From contig CAXXFJ010000042.1 of the NCBI GenBank assembly GCA_963677415.2, positions 1-64,000 on the forward strand: a stretch of DNA of 64,000 bases, in the 5' to 3' direction. A program made the position numbers and the translations under genes. This document shows positions 18,789 through 29,094 of the stretch, piece after piece; position 1 is the first letter of the stretch; every line of letters begins with the position of its first letter. This stretch comes from JAQUTK01 sp963677415. GTDB taxonomy: Bacteria; Bacteroidota; Bacteroidia; Bacteroidales; JAQUTK01. The notes under the pieces are model-generated. The model ran no database searches, had not been told where the DNA came from, and saw nothing but the letters and a program-made list of their open reading frames with translations.

Positions 18789-20223
18789 TCACTTCTTATT
18801 CATTTCTCCCGGGCTGAAATATCTTATCTTCTCATTATTCATCAGATCCCGGTGAATTTCAAGAGTTACTTTATCCCAAGCAGCTCCTTCTGTCCATAAC
18901 GGACGAATTAATTGAGTTTCCCAAGAGGTTAAAGCTCCCATTAATTCTTTATATTTATTTTGATCAATAGTAGTAAGATCCTTTGTTTCTCCAAGATCAT
19001 CTTTCAGATTATACAACCTTTCTCCAACTCCTTCCACACGAACTAGTTTATAATCTCCTACACGTGCCGCAGCCATTTTATCTTTACGCCAAAACAATTT
19101 ACTATGTGGGTTTTCATCCAATATACCTTCGAGATAAGGGAGCAAGTTCACTCCGTCTAAAGGATTCTTCAATGAAGAAGTCTGAATACCGGCAGCTGAA
19201 GCAGCTGTCGCAAAGATATCAAGAGATGAACTAAGTCCATCAAAAGTCGTTCCACCTTTAAGATGATCTATCCAAGTGACAAAATAAGGCACTCTTTGTC
19301 CACCTTCGAACTTATTCCCTTTAAAACCTTTCAGCGGCAAATTTGACGACTGGTTATTAGTTGCGCCACCATTGTCGCTCAGGAAGAAAATCAGTGTATT
19401 GTCTAACTTTCCTAACTTCTCAAGTCGGTCAATAACCTTTCCTATTGCCCGATCAACTGCCCACGTCATGGCAGCCAGTTTCTGTCTGGGGTGCCCTTCA
19501 AAGCGCTTCAAATCCTCTTGATTGGCCTCCATGGGAGTATGTACTGCATTAAAAGCCAAATACATCATAAATGGTTTATTACCACTCTCATTAAGGATAT
19601 GAATTGCTCCATCTGCAAGCACATCTGTCAAGTATCCATCAAACTTTTTCTGCACTCCATTTAGTTGAAGGTTCTGACTACTCCCCGGAAACATCGTCCT
19701 TATTTGGACGATAAAAATAAGAACGTGAACCCGCTATAAATCCAAAGAACTGGTCAAATCCTCTACGATTTGGCTGATACTCATCTCCTCCCCCCTGATG
19801 CCACTTTCCAATACATGAAGTCGTATACCCATTACTACTAAACACATCTCCAATCGTTTTCTCCGGAAAGCGCCATTCCTGCAGATTCTTCTGAGGGGTT
19901 ACATTCATAGCCAAAACGTTGTTGATAACGACCGGTAAGGATGCCAGCCCGGGAAGGGCCACTTACACTAGCAGAAACGTGCGCATCGGTGAGTATTATA
20001 CCCTTACGGGGACAACTTGTCAATATTGGGAGTTTTCAAGTCTTGGCAACCCATAAATCCGAAATCATTATAACCGGCATCATCGAGTAGAATAATCAGT
20101 ATATTTGGTTTCGCAGCATTCTCACTGGAATTGCCAGCACTCCATGCAAGCAGAGGGGCTACCTATTGTAGCGCCAATTAGTATTATTCTATTTCTCACA
20201 GTATCATTATTTGTATTCTTCAT
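18789..20223 (-). CDS. Serine-type sulfatase (four one-base frameshifts)
   Basis: Four one-base excesses in G/C runs split the gene: plus-strand GGGG at 20155-20158, 20008-20011 and 19895-19898, and CCCC at 19683-19686. Correcting each gives about 476 residues of normal sulfatase length. The active site is SGPSRAGILTG (Ser in the formylglycine position), with ILIILLDDAGYNDFGFMG for the metal site, CIGKWHQGG and IFFLSDNGGATNN. The N-terminus from the ATG at 20223 reads as a signal-like segment (RIILIGATIGSPLLAWSAG). Four indels in one gene could mean true decay, but all are single extra bases in runs of four, as elsewhere in the window. It follows the TraB genes on the same strand. Confidence 0.75.
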
Positions 20224-20238
20224 CAATTAGTATTATTA

Positions 20239-20313
20239 TCATATTTCCTTACCGATAAACTTGACATCCTTGAACGTCAACTGTAAATAACGACTCTTTT
20301 TACCATCAAGACA
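20239..20313 (-). pseudogene. C-terminal gene fragment between TraB-1 and the sulfatase
   Basis: About 24 codons read DGKKSRYLQLTFKDVKFIG then KEI and a stop, protein-like but with no start: the TraB-1 stop lies immediately upstream. It looks like the tail of a lost gene. I do not recognise its family, and the call rests only on amino-acid composition. Confidence 0.25.
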
Positions 20314-20322
20314 AAGAAAAAA

Positions 20323-21337
20323 TTACTTCACCGGATTCACTGTATAACCAGACTTACGGAGCTGGTTAATCAATCCGGTAGTACCAACCAAATACCGGGC
20401 ATCAACAGCAATCAATGTACGATTCTTTTTCATCAAAGAAGGAATCTTCTTCATCCATGTTGCCACTCTCTGCTGTGGCATCAAACCATAGTAGCCATTA
20501 AAATGCTCCATTATTGCAGTTGTATAGACCTTTTTAATACCATTATCAGGAATGTTGGCAAGTGTCTCCTTCACCAAAACAATTAGATTATCTATCGGTA
20601 CATTCAGTTCGTCCAACTGTTGTTTACGATACAACGAATCGATCTGAACGGGTAGTCTGTTTATTGCATCACCCACTCTCAACATCAATAAAAGCCCAAA
20701 AGCCTGTGCTTTCAGATTTTCCTGTAAAAACATATGGAGATTTCAGCGCATTATCAAAAGACAAAAACTCTTGTAACGTTACAAGTCCGGTCAACTTCTT
20801 TGAATTATTACGAGCCAGATTCATAATATGCAGATCCAATCCTACACCTACACTGGTAGATGGAGCCTTATATCTTTTGGAAGGATCCATGTCACGTAAA
20901 TAAGTCTGCGCATTATCATAAGGTGTGTAACGAGTGTAAGCAGGAATGGGATTCTCCAGTGATGATTCTAGATATGCACGTTCTTCGGGACCATAAAGCA
21001 TTTCGTAGGTAGTATCCAGAGGCATAAAAGAGCCCCTTTGGCTAGTCAACTTCATCGCGCAGCTCTCCTCAACCGCCATTAATGACTTCGGATCCAGATT
21101 GAGCATATTCACCTCCACTGCCACTTGTTCAACAAGATGAAAGGTTGTATAAAACCGCTGAACACGACCTAGAAATGAGCTATCCACCGTATTCCTTACC
21201 GCAAATAAGAAAGAAGAGCTTTTAAGTCCGTTACCCGAAATCTCCCACAACAAGGCATTTTCCAGCTCAGGAGCAACATCAGGGACCACAGCCCTGCCAT
21301 TAAGAAAGAGCACAAAAAACAAAAAAGAATAAAACAC
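20323..21337 (-). CDS. TraB/GumN-family protein 1, degenerate metal motifs (one-base frameshift)
   Basis: One extra base in TTTT (20717-20720, plus strand) splits it; correction gives about 337 residues, matching its two neighbours. Alignable landmarks are LENALLWEISGNGL, VAVEVNMLNL, MPLDTTYEMLY, KAQAFGLLLML and LINQLRKSGYTV. The family's two GxxH motifs, which bind metal in TIKI-like members, are both lost: SSFLFAVRNTV replaces YGTFH and AVDARYLVG replaces GALHLVG. It is therefore probably not a protease. An N-terminal hydrophobic segment (FYSFLFFVLFLNG) suggests export. It is last in a three-gene tandem run (gaps 36 and 27 bp). Confidence 0.75.
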
Positions 21338-21373
21338 TACATCGCTTCATGTCCAATCCATTTTTAAGCAATC

Positions 21374-22411
21374 TTATTCACCCTCAGAAAGTACCGGTTC
21401 TACAGTGTAACCATATTCCCTCAGTTTATTAATCAATCCGTTTACACCTATCAGATGCAGAGCCCCCACAGAAATCAGCGTAGGACTTTTCTTCATCGCA
21501 TACAGTATCTTCGTCATCCACTTATCATTCCTTTGATTTACCTTATAACCCAGATAGCTTTCCAACTGTTTCTTCGCATTATCTTTACACTCTGATTTCT
21601 TTCCAAAATCAGGATACGCAGCGATCACTTCATTAATATCTTCTACCCCATCATTGATAGGAATATAGAGTTCTGACAGGCTCTGCTGCTGATACATAGC
21701 TGCCATTTTTTGTGGTACATTCATGAAGACAGGTTTTACCTTGAGAAGTAACAAAAGTCCGAGAGCCTGATCTTTCAACCCGCCACCATTAGTTGGCAAA
21801 TATTCAGGAATCTTCATCTTATAATCCATATTCTCTTTCAGCGTTTCTAATGCAATCACTTTTATCGAAGCACTCTTCACCTGCTTCATGATAGCTAGAT
21901 CCAATAAGCTATTGCCCTCAACTGGCTGTTGCAAAGCTTTCATTGAAAGCAGAAACTGATGAACCAAAGCTTTAGGCTTCAGTTTCTGATAATCCGGTAA
22001 GAGAGTACTCAGTTCGGAGTCAACAAACGCATAATCATCAGGACGATATAACATCTTATATGTTGTATCAGCTGGCATCTGTACGTCGGATGAGTCTCCC
22101 ATACCTTGAGCTGATAATAAGGCCTGATCGAATGCAGACTTTTGATTCTCACTGCTGACATTCATCAGATCCACCTCCACGACCACTTGCTTTGTATTAG
22201 CAAAAGCGGTTTTTAATCCGGGCACACTGTCCAGAAAAGAACCAGCGACTCCATTGAAGGTTCCAAATAAATAAGAAGGTTGAGTCATTTCATTGCCCGA
22301 GATCTTCCACAACAATGCATCCTGCATCTCAGGCAGTTCCTGCTTTTCGCTGAACTGACATCCGAAAGCACTACACAAAGCAAGAAGAGATAATACATTT
22401 AACTTTTTCAT
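21374..22411 (-). CDS. TraB/GumN-family lipoprotein 2, first metal motif lost
   Basis: 345 residues with a lipobox (SAFGC, Cys18). It shares the framework of its neighbours: LLWKISGNEM, VVVEVDLMNV, MPADTTYKMLY, DQALGLLLLLKV and INKLREYGYTVEPV. The first GxxH has become LFGTFNGV (His to Asn), while the second, VGALHLIG, is kept. Family members with both motifs (TIKI, EreA/TraB clan) are metal-dependent; with one lost, activity is doubtful. It is the middle gene of the array, 27 bp after paralog 3. It likely sits in the periplasm or at the outer membrane. Function unknown. Confidence 0.85.
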   Translation of the reverse strand: MKKLNVLSLLALCSAFGCQFSEKQELPEMQDALLWKISGNEMTQPSYLFGTFNGVAGSFLDSVPGLKTAFANTKQVVVEVDLMNVSSENQKSAFDQALLSAQGMGDSSDVQMPADTTYKMLYRPDDYAFVDSELSTLLPDYQKLKPKALVHQFLLSMKALQQPVEGNSLLDLAIMKQVKSASIKVIALETLKENMDYKMKIPEYLPTNGGGLKDQALGLLLLLKVKPVFMNVPQKMAAMYQQQSLSELYIPINDGVEDINEVIAAYPDFGKKSECKDNAKKQLESYLGYKVNQRNDKWMTKILYAMKKSPTLISVGALHLIGVNGLINKLREYGYTVEPVLSEGE

Positions 22412-22438
22412 AATCTAATACTTTATCTTCTTCAACAA

Positions 22439-23398
22439 TTATTTTACTGTCTTCACCGTATATCCCAATTCACGGAGCTGGCTGATCAACCCATTCTCAC
22501 CCACCAGATGCAAAGCACCCACAGCAATCAGTGTAGGATCCTCCTTTATCAGCTCAGGAATCTTCTTCATCCAGTTATCATTTCGCACATCAACAAGATC
22601 ATCCATCATCTTCTCTGAAGCCTCTTCCACCTTTTCATCCGAATATTGAGGAAAGAACTCCTTTATTTTCACCTCCATCTTTTTTGAAGGCTCAATAAGT
22701 TTGGTCAGCATCTGCCTGCGATACAATGAGACCATCTCATTCATTACATCTTCTTCCAGCTCCGGATTACGAAGTCCAAACAGCAACAAATCAGCCTGGT
22801 CTTTCACACTGCCGGTACACATTGATTTGAACATATTAGACACAATCTTCATATGTTCCTCCATCGTCTCAAGACCAATAACCTTCTGAGAGTTTTGCTT
22901 TGCAGTTGTCAAAATAAACTTATCAAGACCAGAGCCTACATCCTCCGGATTGGTCATCTTTAATATGGTATACATTAAAGATACATAAGCAGGCTTCATT
23001 ACTGAATACATCTCCGGTTTCAGCACCGTTCTCAAACAAGAATCCACAAACACGAAATTCTCTGTTGAGAGAAGCATCTGATAGGTCGTATCTTGCGGCA
23101 TCATAAAACACATCACATCTTCCTGTTTAGGAGGAATCATGTCTTGATTCACCATATCCACTTCAGCAACCACCTGTTTCACTTTACGAAGAGAGGTATA
23201 GAAGTTTGGTACACTATCCAGAAACGAACCATTCATAGTATGAAACGTTCCATATAAGAAGGAAGAATTTGCCAGACCATTACCGGAAATCTCCCACAAC
23301 AATGCATCTTCCAATTCTGGATCTACATTCTGGGAAGATGCATGAATGTTCATTCCTCCAATAAGACACAGAAGGAACAAAAATAGAACTTTTTTCAA
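22439..23398 (-). CDS. TraB/GumN-family protein 3, both GxxH motifs intact
   Basis: I place the start at the TTG at 23398, which gives a clean signal peptide (KKVLFLFLLCLIGG); the in-frame ATG at 23476 adds a polar, non-signal leader. About 319 residues. Both family motifs are present: LYGTFHTM near the mature N-terminus and VGALHLVGENGLI near the C-terminus, together with VVAEVDMVN. Of the three paralogs this alone looks catalytically competent. It is the first gene of the array, and a relic of a fourth copy lies just upstream (23499-23612). By family analogy it could be a secreted metal-dependent hydrolase; no substrate is known. Confidence 0.8.
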   Translation of the reverse strand: MKKVLFLFLLCLIGGMNIHASSQNVDPELEDALLWEISGNGLANSSFLYGTFHTMNGSFLDSVPNFYTSLRKVKQVVAEVDMVNQDMIPPKQEDVMCFMMPQDTTYQMLLSTENFVFVDSCLRTVLKPEMYSVMKPAYVSLMYTILKMTNPEDVGSGLDKFILTTAKQNSQKVIGLETMEEHMKIVSNMFKSMCTGSVKDQADLLLFGLRNPELEEDVMNEMVSLYRRQMLTKLIEPSKKMEVKIKEFFPQYSDEKVEEASEKMMDDLVDVRNDNWMKKIPELIKEDPTLIAVGALHLVGENGLISQLRELGYTVKTVK

Positions 23399-23498
23399 AT
23401 ATATCAATCCAATCACAATTATATTACCGGTTTTTACTGTATAATCGTTTCGCGAATCACCCTGTGGAATCCACAAGAATCAACTTTAAATACGTATG

Positions 23499-23612
23499 CT
23501 ACCTCATCAAAGCAATCAGAAAATGTCGCCTCAACTTTACATCCATTTTATCAGCAGGACCAATCAGTTTGCCAAGTTTACCCTAACGATACAGAGACTT
23601 GAATACTTCCAT
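23499..23612 (-). pseudogene. Relic of a fourth TraB/GumN paralog
   Basis: Minus-strand reading MEVFKSLYR, stop, GKLGKLIGPADKMDVK corresponds to YRRQMLTKLIEPSKKMEVK of paralog 3. One internal stop is present, and nothing of the N- or C-terminal halves remains. The gene-free stretch 23399-23960 therefore holds this relic and the terminator at 23756-23792, with nothing else clear. Confidence 0.55.
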
Positions 23613-23755
23613 TTTACTACTAAACTCATATCTTCTTATAGGCACAACTTTTCACAGAGATATGACTTTACAAAGTAAATCTTTTTACTTTAACGAACCG
23701 CATACTTTTTAATAAAAGTCAGAATAAGTAGCTTCTTTTTTTAAGAAAGCGTGAA

Positions 23756-23792
23756 AAAAGAAAAACCCCGCATAGAAATAAATCATGCGAGG
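23756..23792 (-). terminator. Intrinsic terminator downstream of the sulfatase at 23961
   Basis: On the minus strand, CCTCGCATGA pairs with TATGCGGGG across a short A/T loop and is followed by TTTTTCTTTTTT. It would end transcripts of the peptidase-sulfatase pair. Confidence 0.6.
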
Positions 23793-23960
23793 CATCTTAC
23801 AAATTCTTTTAAATATCGTATTGTACAATCATTTAAGACTAATCACTATTTGTTCTTTATGAGTTTGCTATCCTTCTTTGTTCTAACGTCTCCTTCATAA
23901 TCGCAAAGAGTCACATATCTGAATATTCGTCATTTCTACAAGATAATCTTGTTCTTTTCA

Positions 23961-25487
23961 TTACATGGCAAATTGTTTGATTACAGGATCCCGGTGAGCC
24001 TCTTTCATTTTTGACTCCAGTTGTTTGATTATATCAGGATGTTTGTCTGCAACATTTATTTGTTCGCGTGGATCCGTACTCAGGTCATAGAGTTTCATTG
24101 TTTTATTACCTTTCATGATATCGGTAATGTAACCTTTCCAGTTTCCCATCCGAATAGCTTTCGAACCACTACCCTCCGGATATTCCCAGTAAAGATATTC
24201 ATGTTTTGGTTGTTTCTTGCCAATCAGTGCAGGTAAAAAACTTATTCCATCATTGTCAGTAGCTTTCACTCCTGCTACCTCTGCCAATGTAGGCATTACA
24301 TCCCAAAAGGCAGAGATATGGTCACTGGTTGTGCCTGATTTGATTGTAGAAGGCCAACATGCAATCATCGGCACACGAATGCCTCCTTCGCGGAGCGATG
24401 TTTTTCCCCATCCTGCTTCACTCTTAAAAGGCTTGGCACTATCAAACCAAGGAGAGTCTGTACCTCCACTATATGTAGGTCCATTATCACTTGTAAAGAT
24501 AATAAGTGTATTTTCATAGAGTCCCAGTTCCTTTAATTGTATGATCAACTGACCGATTTGTTCATCCCAGTGACTTATCATCGCAGCATACGTTGCATGC
24601 GGGTATCTGGAAGGAAAACCACCTTGATTCCCGATATATGGGAGTTCATCTCCAAACTTCTCGACGTAATGTTTGATCCATCTTTCAGGAGCTTGCAATG
24701 GCACATGTGGCACAGGGGTAGTCCACATCATAAAAAAGGAATTATCCTTATTCTTATCTACAAACTGAGTGATCTCTTCAAACATCAAGTCAGGAGCATA
24801 CTCCTTTTGCGTGAACATATCATAGCTTGCGTCTAGTGTCGGATCAGAGCCCGGATTTAACTTTGTGCCGGGAGCCAGCAGCTTATTGGACAAGTATTCA
24901 CGTCTTTCATTTCTGTATAAAAAGGGAGGATAATAGGTATGTGCCTGACGCTGACAATTATAACCATAAAAGAAATCAAATCCCATCTTATTGGGGGTAC
25001 TTTCAGAACCGGGATATCCGAGCCCCCATTTGCCAATACAGGCTGTTGTATAACCTGCCTGTTTCAATATCATGGGAAGCGTTTGCGTCCCTGCAGGTAA
25101 AGGTCTTTGTCCTTCCAGCGAAGAGTCAGCAAGCATAGCCGCATGGTTCCATACATCTCCCCGTTCATCCATCTCATCGTTTCCTCTGATATAGGCATGC
25201 CCCGTATGTTTTCCTGTGAGCAAGACACATCGTGACGGGGCTGACACTGCCGAACCGGAATAATGTTGCGTAAACCGAATGCCGTTTGCTGCCAGCCTGT
25301 CAATGTTGGGAGTCTCAATACGACCTTGTCCATAACAGCCTAATTCGGCAAAGCCTAAATCATCTGCCAAGATGTAAATAATATTAGGCTTCTTTTCTAT
25401 ACTCACTTTGCCGGCTCCATATCCGGGTACGGCACTTACCAATGCTAAACCTAATAAGGTCTTTGTTTTTTTCATGTTCTGTTTCAT
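23961..25487 (-). CDS. Serine-type sulfatase with signal peptide
   Basis: 508 residues, intact. A signal peptide (TKTLLGLALVSAVPGYGAG) is followed by the metal-site strand PNIIYILADDLGFAELGCYG, the signature SAPSRCVLLTG with Ser82 as formylglycine precursor, CIGKWGLGYPG and IIFTSDNGPTYSGG. It is close in pattern to the sulfatase at 16279 and more distant from the one at 18789. It starts 24 bp after the C10 peptidase-LRR gene and is probably cotranscribed with it, which pairs protein and sulfated-glycan degradation as expected for a glycoprotein such as mucin (inference). The maturase is not in the window. Confidence 0.92.
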   Translation of the reverse strand: MKQNMKKTKTLLGLALVSAVPGYGAGKVSIEKKPNIIYILADDLGFAELGCYGQGRIETPNIDRLAANGIRFTQHYSGSAVSAPSRCVLLTGKHTGHAYIRGNDEMDERGDVWNHAAMLADSSLEGQRPLPAGTQTLPMILKQAGYTTACIGKWGLGYPGSESTPNKMGFDFFYGYNCQRQAHTYYPPFLYRNERREYLSNKLLAPGTKLNPGSDPTLDASYDMFTQKEYAPDLMFEEITQFVDKNKDNSFFMMWTTPVPHVPLQAPERWIKHYVEKFGDELPYIGNQGGFPSRYPHATYAAMISHWDEQIGQLIIQLKELGLYENTLIIFTSDNGPTYSGGTDSPWFDSAKPFKSEAGWGKTSLREGGIRVPMIACWPSTIKSGTTSDHISAFWDVMPTLAEVAGVKATDNDGISFLPALIGKKQPKHEYLYWEYPEGSGSKAIRMGNWKGYITDIMKGNKTMKLYDLSTDPREQINVADKHPDIIKQLESKMKEAHRDPVIKQFAM

Positions 25488-25511
25488 TTTTTTAAAGTAT
25501 TGTGCTATTTC

Positions 25512-28500
25512 TTATATTCGAATCTTCATGCTTTTTCCTCCAATATTAATCAAATAGGTTTGACCCGCAGGAACTTTGATCCGCGTCACAGAGTCTGTCA
25601 CATTGAGAATCTGTACCAAAACTCCGCTCTCAGTATACACTGCGATCTCTGTTCCAGCTTCCACTCCTTCGATAATTATCTCTCCCCCTACCGTGTAAAT
25701 AGCAGTATTAGTTCCCCTTGTCTCTATTTCCGGAACGGAAGTTATATCCACTTCAACAATGCGTGAGAAGTTGCTCCATTGATCAGCAGTTGCATAAGCA
25801 GAAGATGAACCTATCGGCACGTAAAGGATGCATTTTGCAGTATCAACACTCTCCAAAGCATCACTATAAGCCAATGGAGGAATCGCACTTTCACTGTAGA
25901 TAGATATTAAGCCGACACATCTACCAAAAGCATATTCACCAATCGAACGAACGCCAGAAGGAATAGTCACGGAAGTTAGACCTGAACAATTATAAAACGC
26001 ACCCTCTCCAATAGAATCAACTCTAGCCGGGATAATATAAGTCTCTGACTTTTTTATTGGGCATAAAAGTAAAATCGATGAATCTTTATTAAATAATACC
26101 CCATCCATTGAACAATAATTATTATTTTCTTCGGAGACAACTATCTCTGTTAAAGCAACACAATCCTGAAATGCCCAAGCACCAATTGAGGTCACACTTG
26201 GCGGAATCGACAGGGACGTCAAGCCATAGCAAAAGCAAAAAGCACTCTCCCCAATCGAAGTCACACCGTTGGGGATATGTATGGAAGTTATACTGGGACA
26301 ATCCAGAAAAGCATCATCACCAATCGAATCAGTATTCTCGGGCACATAATAAACTAAAGATTTGGCATTAGGATACTTGATCAATGTTCCTTTATCTTTA
26401 CTGAAAAGTACACCTTCTATCGAACTATAGACATGATTCTCTTCAGAGACATCAAACTCTCTTAAAGATCGACAACCCATAAACATATAGTCCCCCATAG
26501 AAGAGAGGCCACTGCCAATAGAGATGAAGGTCATTTCCATACATCTATAAAACGCATATTTTCCAATCGAAGTCACACTATTGGGGATAGTCATGGAAGT
26601 CAATCTCTTGCAGTAATAAAACGCATTATTTCCAATCGACGTGACACCACTACCCATAGTGAAAGAGGTGATCCCCATACAATAAGCAAACGATTGAGTT
26701 CCAATCGAAGTCACACTGTTGGGGATAGTCATGGAAGTCAATCTCATACAGTAATAAAACGCATAATCACCAATTGAAGTGACAGCCTTGCCCAGAACCA
26801 CTGAAGTTAAAAGTTTGCATTTATAAAATGCCTGGTAGCTTATCGAAGTGACGCAATCCGGTACAATGTAATTGCCTGTTTTTTGCATTGGACAGAGCAG
26901 CAAAGTCGTTTTATCTTTGTTAAACAGTACACCTTCTGCTGAACTGTAATTCATATTTTCTTCTGAGACTTTATACTCTGTTACTCCGTAACAAGAAGAA
27001 AATGCGCCTTTACCAATCGAATCAACACTTGCCGGTATAGTCATGGAAACGATCTTTTCACAACTATTGAACGCATTATCACCAATCAATGTTACAGAAG
27101 AAGGAATGGTAATCAAATTCAAAGACAACTTTCCTGAATCTGAAGTTGCAAAATAAAAAGCATTAGCAGGAATTGCATTGGCAGGATAAACAGTGTTGCT
27201 GTCAGCACTTAACGTACCTTCCGTTCCTGTATATGCTACTATGGTCGCTCCACTCATATCCAATACTGACAACATAGGAAAACTATCCCGGATAGATTTA
27301 AAATCACGGGCATCAATCTTTCCGGAAATCGCAAGATACGTCAATGAGTCTCTTTTGGACGCTGTAAACAAACGATTCAAAGTACCCTCAACAAGGACTT
27401 CCGTTGTGGTCTTTGTATATACATGCACCTTAAACTCCTTCGTCCAAACACCCTCATCAGCACTAACTTTGAGCTGGAGAGTCACCACTTTATCCGGACA
27501 ACCGGCAGAAATGCTGAATAGAAAGTCGGTAGAGAGTGTTGAATCGGCATGAATAATTCCCAAACTTTTTGAGTCTGTGCTGATCGTAATATCTGAATCC
27601 ACACAAGATAAAGACGCTGTAACATTATTGGCATCACCTTCTCCTTTGTTACTCAGAGTAAAAGGAACAACAATCGTTTCGCCGTTTTCTGCAATGCCAT
27701 TACAATTTCCATTTGTGCCACCTGCCAATCCATCTTTCAAACCGTCGCCATTACAAGCGATAAAAGGAATTGAGACAGGAGAAATTCCAATAGTAGCCTC
27801 TTGATTGTCGCCCAGAAACGTCACACCCGGAGCTAAATTATCCGAATAAAAATAACCATCCAGTTTACCTCCCCAACCAAAGTTAAAATGAAAATAGGCT
27901 GAATCCTGATATCCATCGCATACAAAAGAATGACCAAAACCACCAGAAATACTATATCCATCATACAATATTGGTCTGTTATTAGATAGCTCATTTTTAA
28001 GTAAATCGTCCCATTCTGTATCTGTATATGCTGATTTATTTACCAATATGGCTGATGAATATTTAAAATACTGACCAAACGCTTTCGTTGCATAATCAGA
28101 ATAAGCTCCTGAACTCATTGCTGAGTAGTCCATATGAACCGCAACACCACAATGATAAATCAGCTCGGCAACTGCCTCAATTTGCCTAGTGGTGCTCGTG
28201 CTGTCAAGATTATCTGCCATATCTGACCACTTATAAGTTGTTGGTTCTATACCTTCAATCCAACCATACGATTGGGAGAAATAGCCCGGTATGTCTGTAC
28301 ATGTATTGGGATATTTCCAGTAATTCATTACTTGTCCCATAGCTGTTGCAGCACAACCGGTCAGTGCATGTCCGCAAAATCCGGCAGCATCCACCGGACA
28401 AAAGTAGTTGTAGTAGCATGTTTGATACCAGGTAGTAGTAAGCAACGGAGCAACTTCACTTAGAGTTGTTGCATCTTGTATAGCACGGGCAGAAGTATTT

Positions 28501-28943
28501 CTTGACCATTCATTCCTTACCTTTGAAACAGCCCGCTTATTTGCTTTAATTGACCGGATCTGTCTCTTGTAACGCATCATCCAATCAGTATAAGCCGGAG
28601 GCAGATCGGTGGCATCATAGTTCCCTTCAAAAGCATATCCCAATACAGGAGTTATATTATCATCGGCGGAAACAATTACAAATCCATTATTCCCTCTCAC
28701 ATTGTACACATAATAATAAGGAGTCGAACCAAGAGCGGAGGAATCATCCACTTCCTGATGAACCAGTTCAAATTGGAGTTCCTTATCAGCAATGCTTTTA
28801 GCATGAGTCTGATTGCTTTGCGACACCCTCGTCATAAAGAAGTTGGTTGCTACCGTCTTTGCAGTAGTTGTATCCACAAAATTACAATAGGCTGAATGAG
28901 TGATAAATAACTGAAACAATAACAGGAAGTAGCTTTTTCTCAT
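25512..28943 (-). CDS. C10-family cysteine peptidase fused to BspA-like leucine-rich repeats
   Basis: 1143 residues, intact. A signal peptide and a Spi-type propeptide (about 20-145, with NNGFVIVSADD) are followed by the streptopain-like peptidase: GCAATAMGQ with Cys197, GGFGHSFVCDG with His338, and FGWGG with Trp357. A CARDB/Ig-like linker (about 390-520) and about a dozen LRR_5 units (SIGDYAFYYCMRLTSMTIP type, about 540-1060) follow. The C-terminal beta domain (AIYTVGGEIIIEGV) resembles that of the LRR protein at 59588. Streptopain relatives cleave host proteins; the repeats probably bind the target or the cell surface. It is upstream of a sulfatase by 24 bp. Peptidase call is firm. Confidence 0.93.
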   Translation of the reverse strand: MRKSYFLLLFQLFITHSAYCNFVDTTTAKTVATNFFMTRVSQSNQTHAKSIADKELQFELVHQEVDDSSALGSTPYYYVYNVRGNNGFVIVSADDNITPVLGYAFEGNYDATDLPPAYTDWMMRYKRQIRSIKANKRAVSKVRNEWSRNTSARAIQDATTLSEVAPLLTTTWYQTCYYNYFCPVDAAGFCGHALTGCAATAMGQVMNYWKYPNTCTDIPGYFSQSYGWIEGIEPTTYKWSDMADNLDSTSTTRQIEAVAELIYHCGVAVHMDYSAMSSGAYSDYATKAFGQYFKYSSAILVNKSAYTDTEWDDLLKNELSNNRPILYDGYSISGGFGHSFVCDGYQDSAYFHFNFGWGGKLDGYFYSDNLAPGVTFLGDNQEATIGISPVSIPFIACNGDGLKDGLAGGTNGNCNGIAENGETIVVPFTLSNKGEGDANNVTASLSCVDSDITISTDSKSLGIIHADSTLSTDFLFSISAGCPDKVVTLQLKVSADEGVWTKEFKVHVYTKTTTEVLVEGTLNRLFTASKRDSLTYLAISGKIDARDFKSIRDSFPMLSVLDMSGATIVAYTGTEGTLSADSNTVYPANAIPANAFYFATSDSGKLSLNLITIPSSVTLIGDNAFNSCEKIVSMTIPASVDSIGKGAFSSCYGVTEYKVSEENMNYSSAEGVLFNKDKTTLLLCPMQKTGNYIVPDCVTSISYQAFYKCKLLTSVVLGKAVTSIGDYAFYYCMRLTSMTIPNSVTSIGTQSFAYCMGITSFTMGSGVTSIGNNAFYYCKRLTSMTIPNSVTSIGKYAFYRCMEMTFISIGSGLSSMGDYMFMGCRSLREFDVSEENHVYSSIEGVLFSKDKGTLIKYPNAKSLVYYVPENTDSIGDDAFLDCPSITSIHIPNGVTSIGESAFCFCYGLTSLSIPPSVTSIGAWAFQDCVALTEIVVSEENNNYCSMDGVLFNKDSSILLLCPIKKSETYIIPARVDSIGEGAFYNCSGLTSVTIPSGVRSIGEYAFGRCVGLISIYSESAIPPLAYSDALESVDTAKCILYVPIGSSSAYATADQWSNFSRIVEVDITSVPEIETRGTNTAIYTVGGEIIIEGVEAGTEIAVYTESGVLVQILNVTDSVTRIKVPAGQTYLINIGGKSMKIRI

Positions 28944-29094
28944 GGTACTAATTTTAAAATAAACGAACTATTACAAAAGAGGACAAGAAGATATAATCAG
29001 AATAACGACATCCAAAGATAAGACAAAAAGACTCTCACACCAAACAGTCTGTTACCAAACCAAGCATTTCATAGCTGCTTCTGTCTTCCCTATT

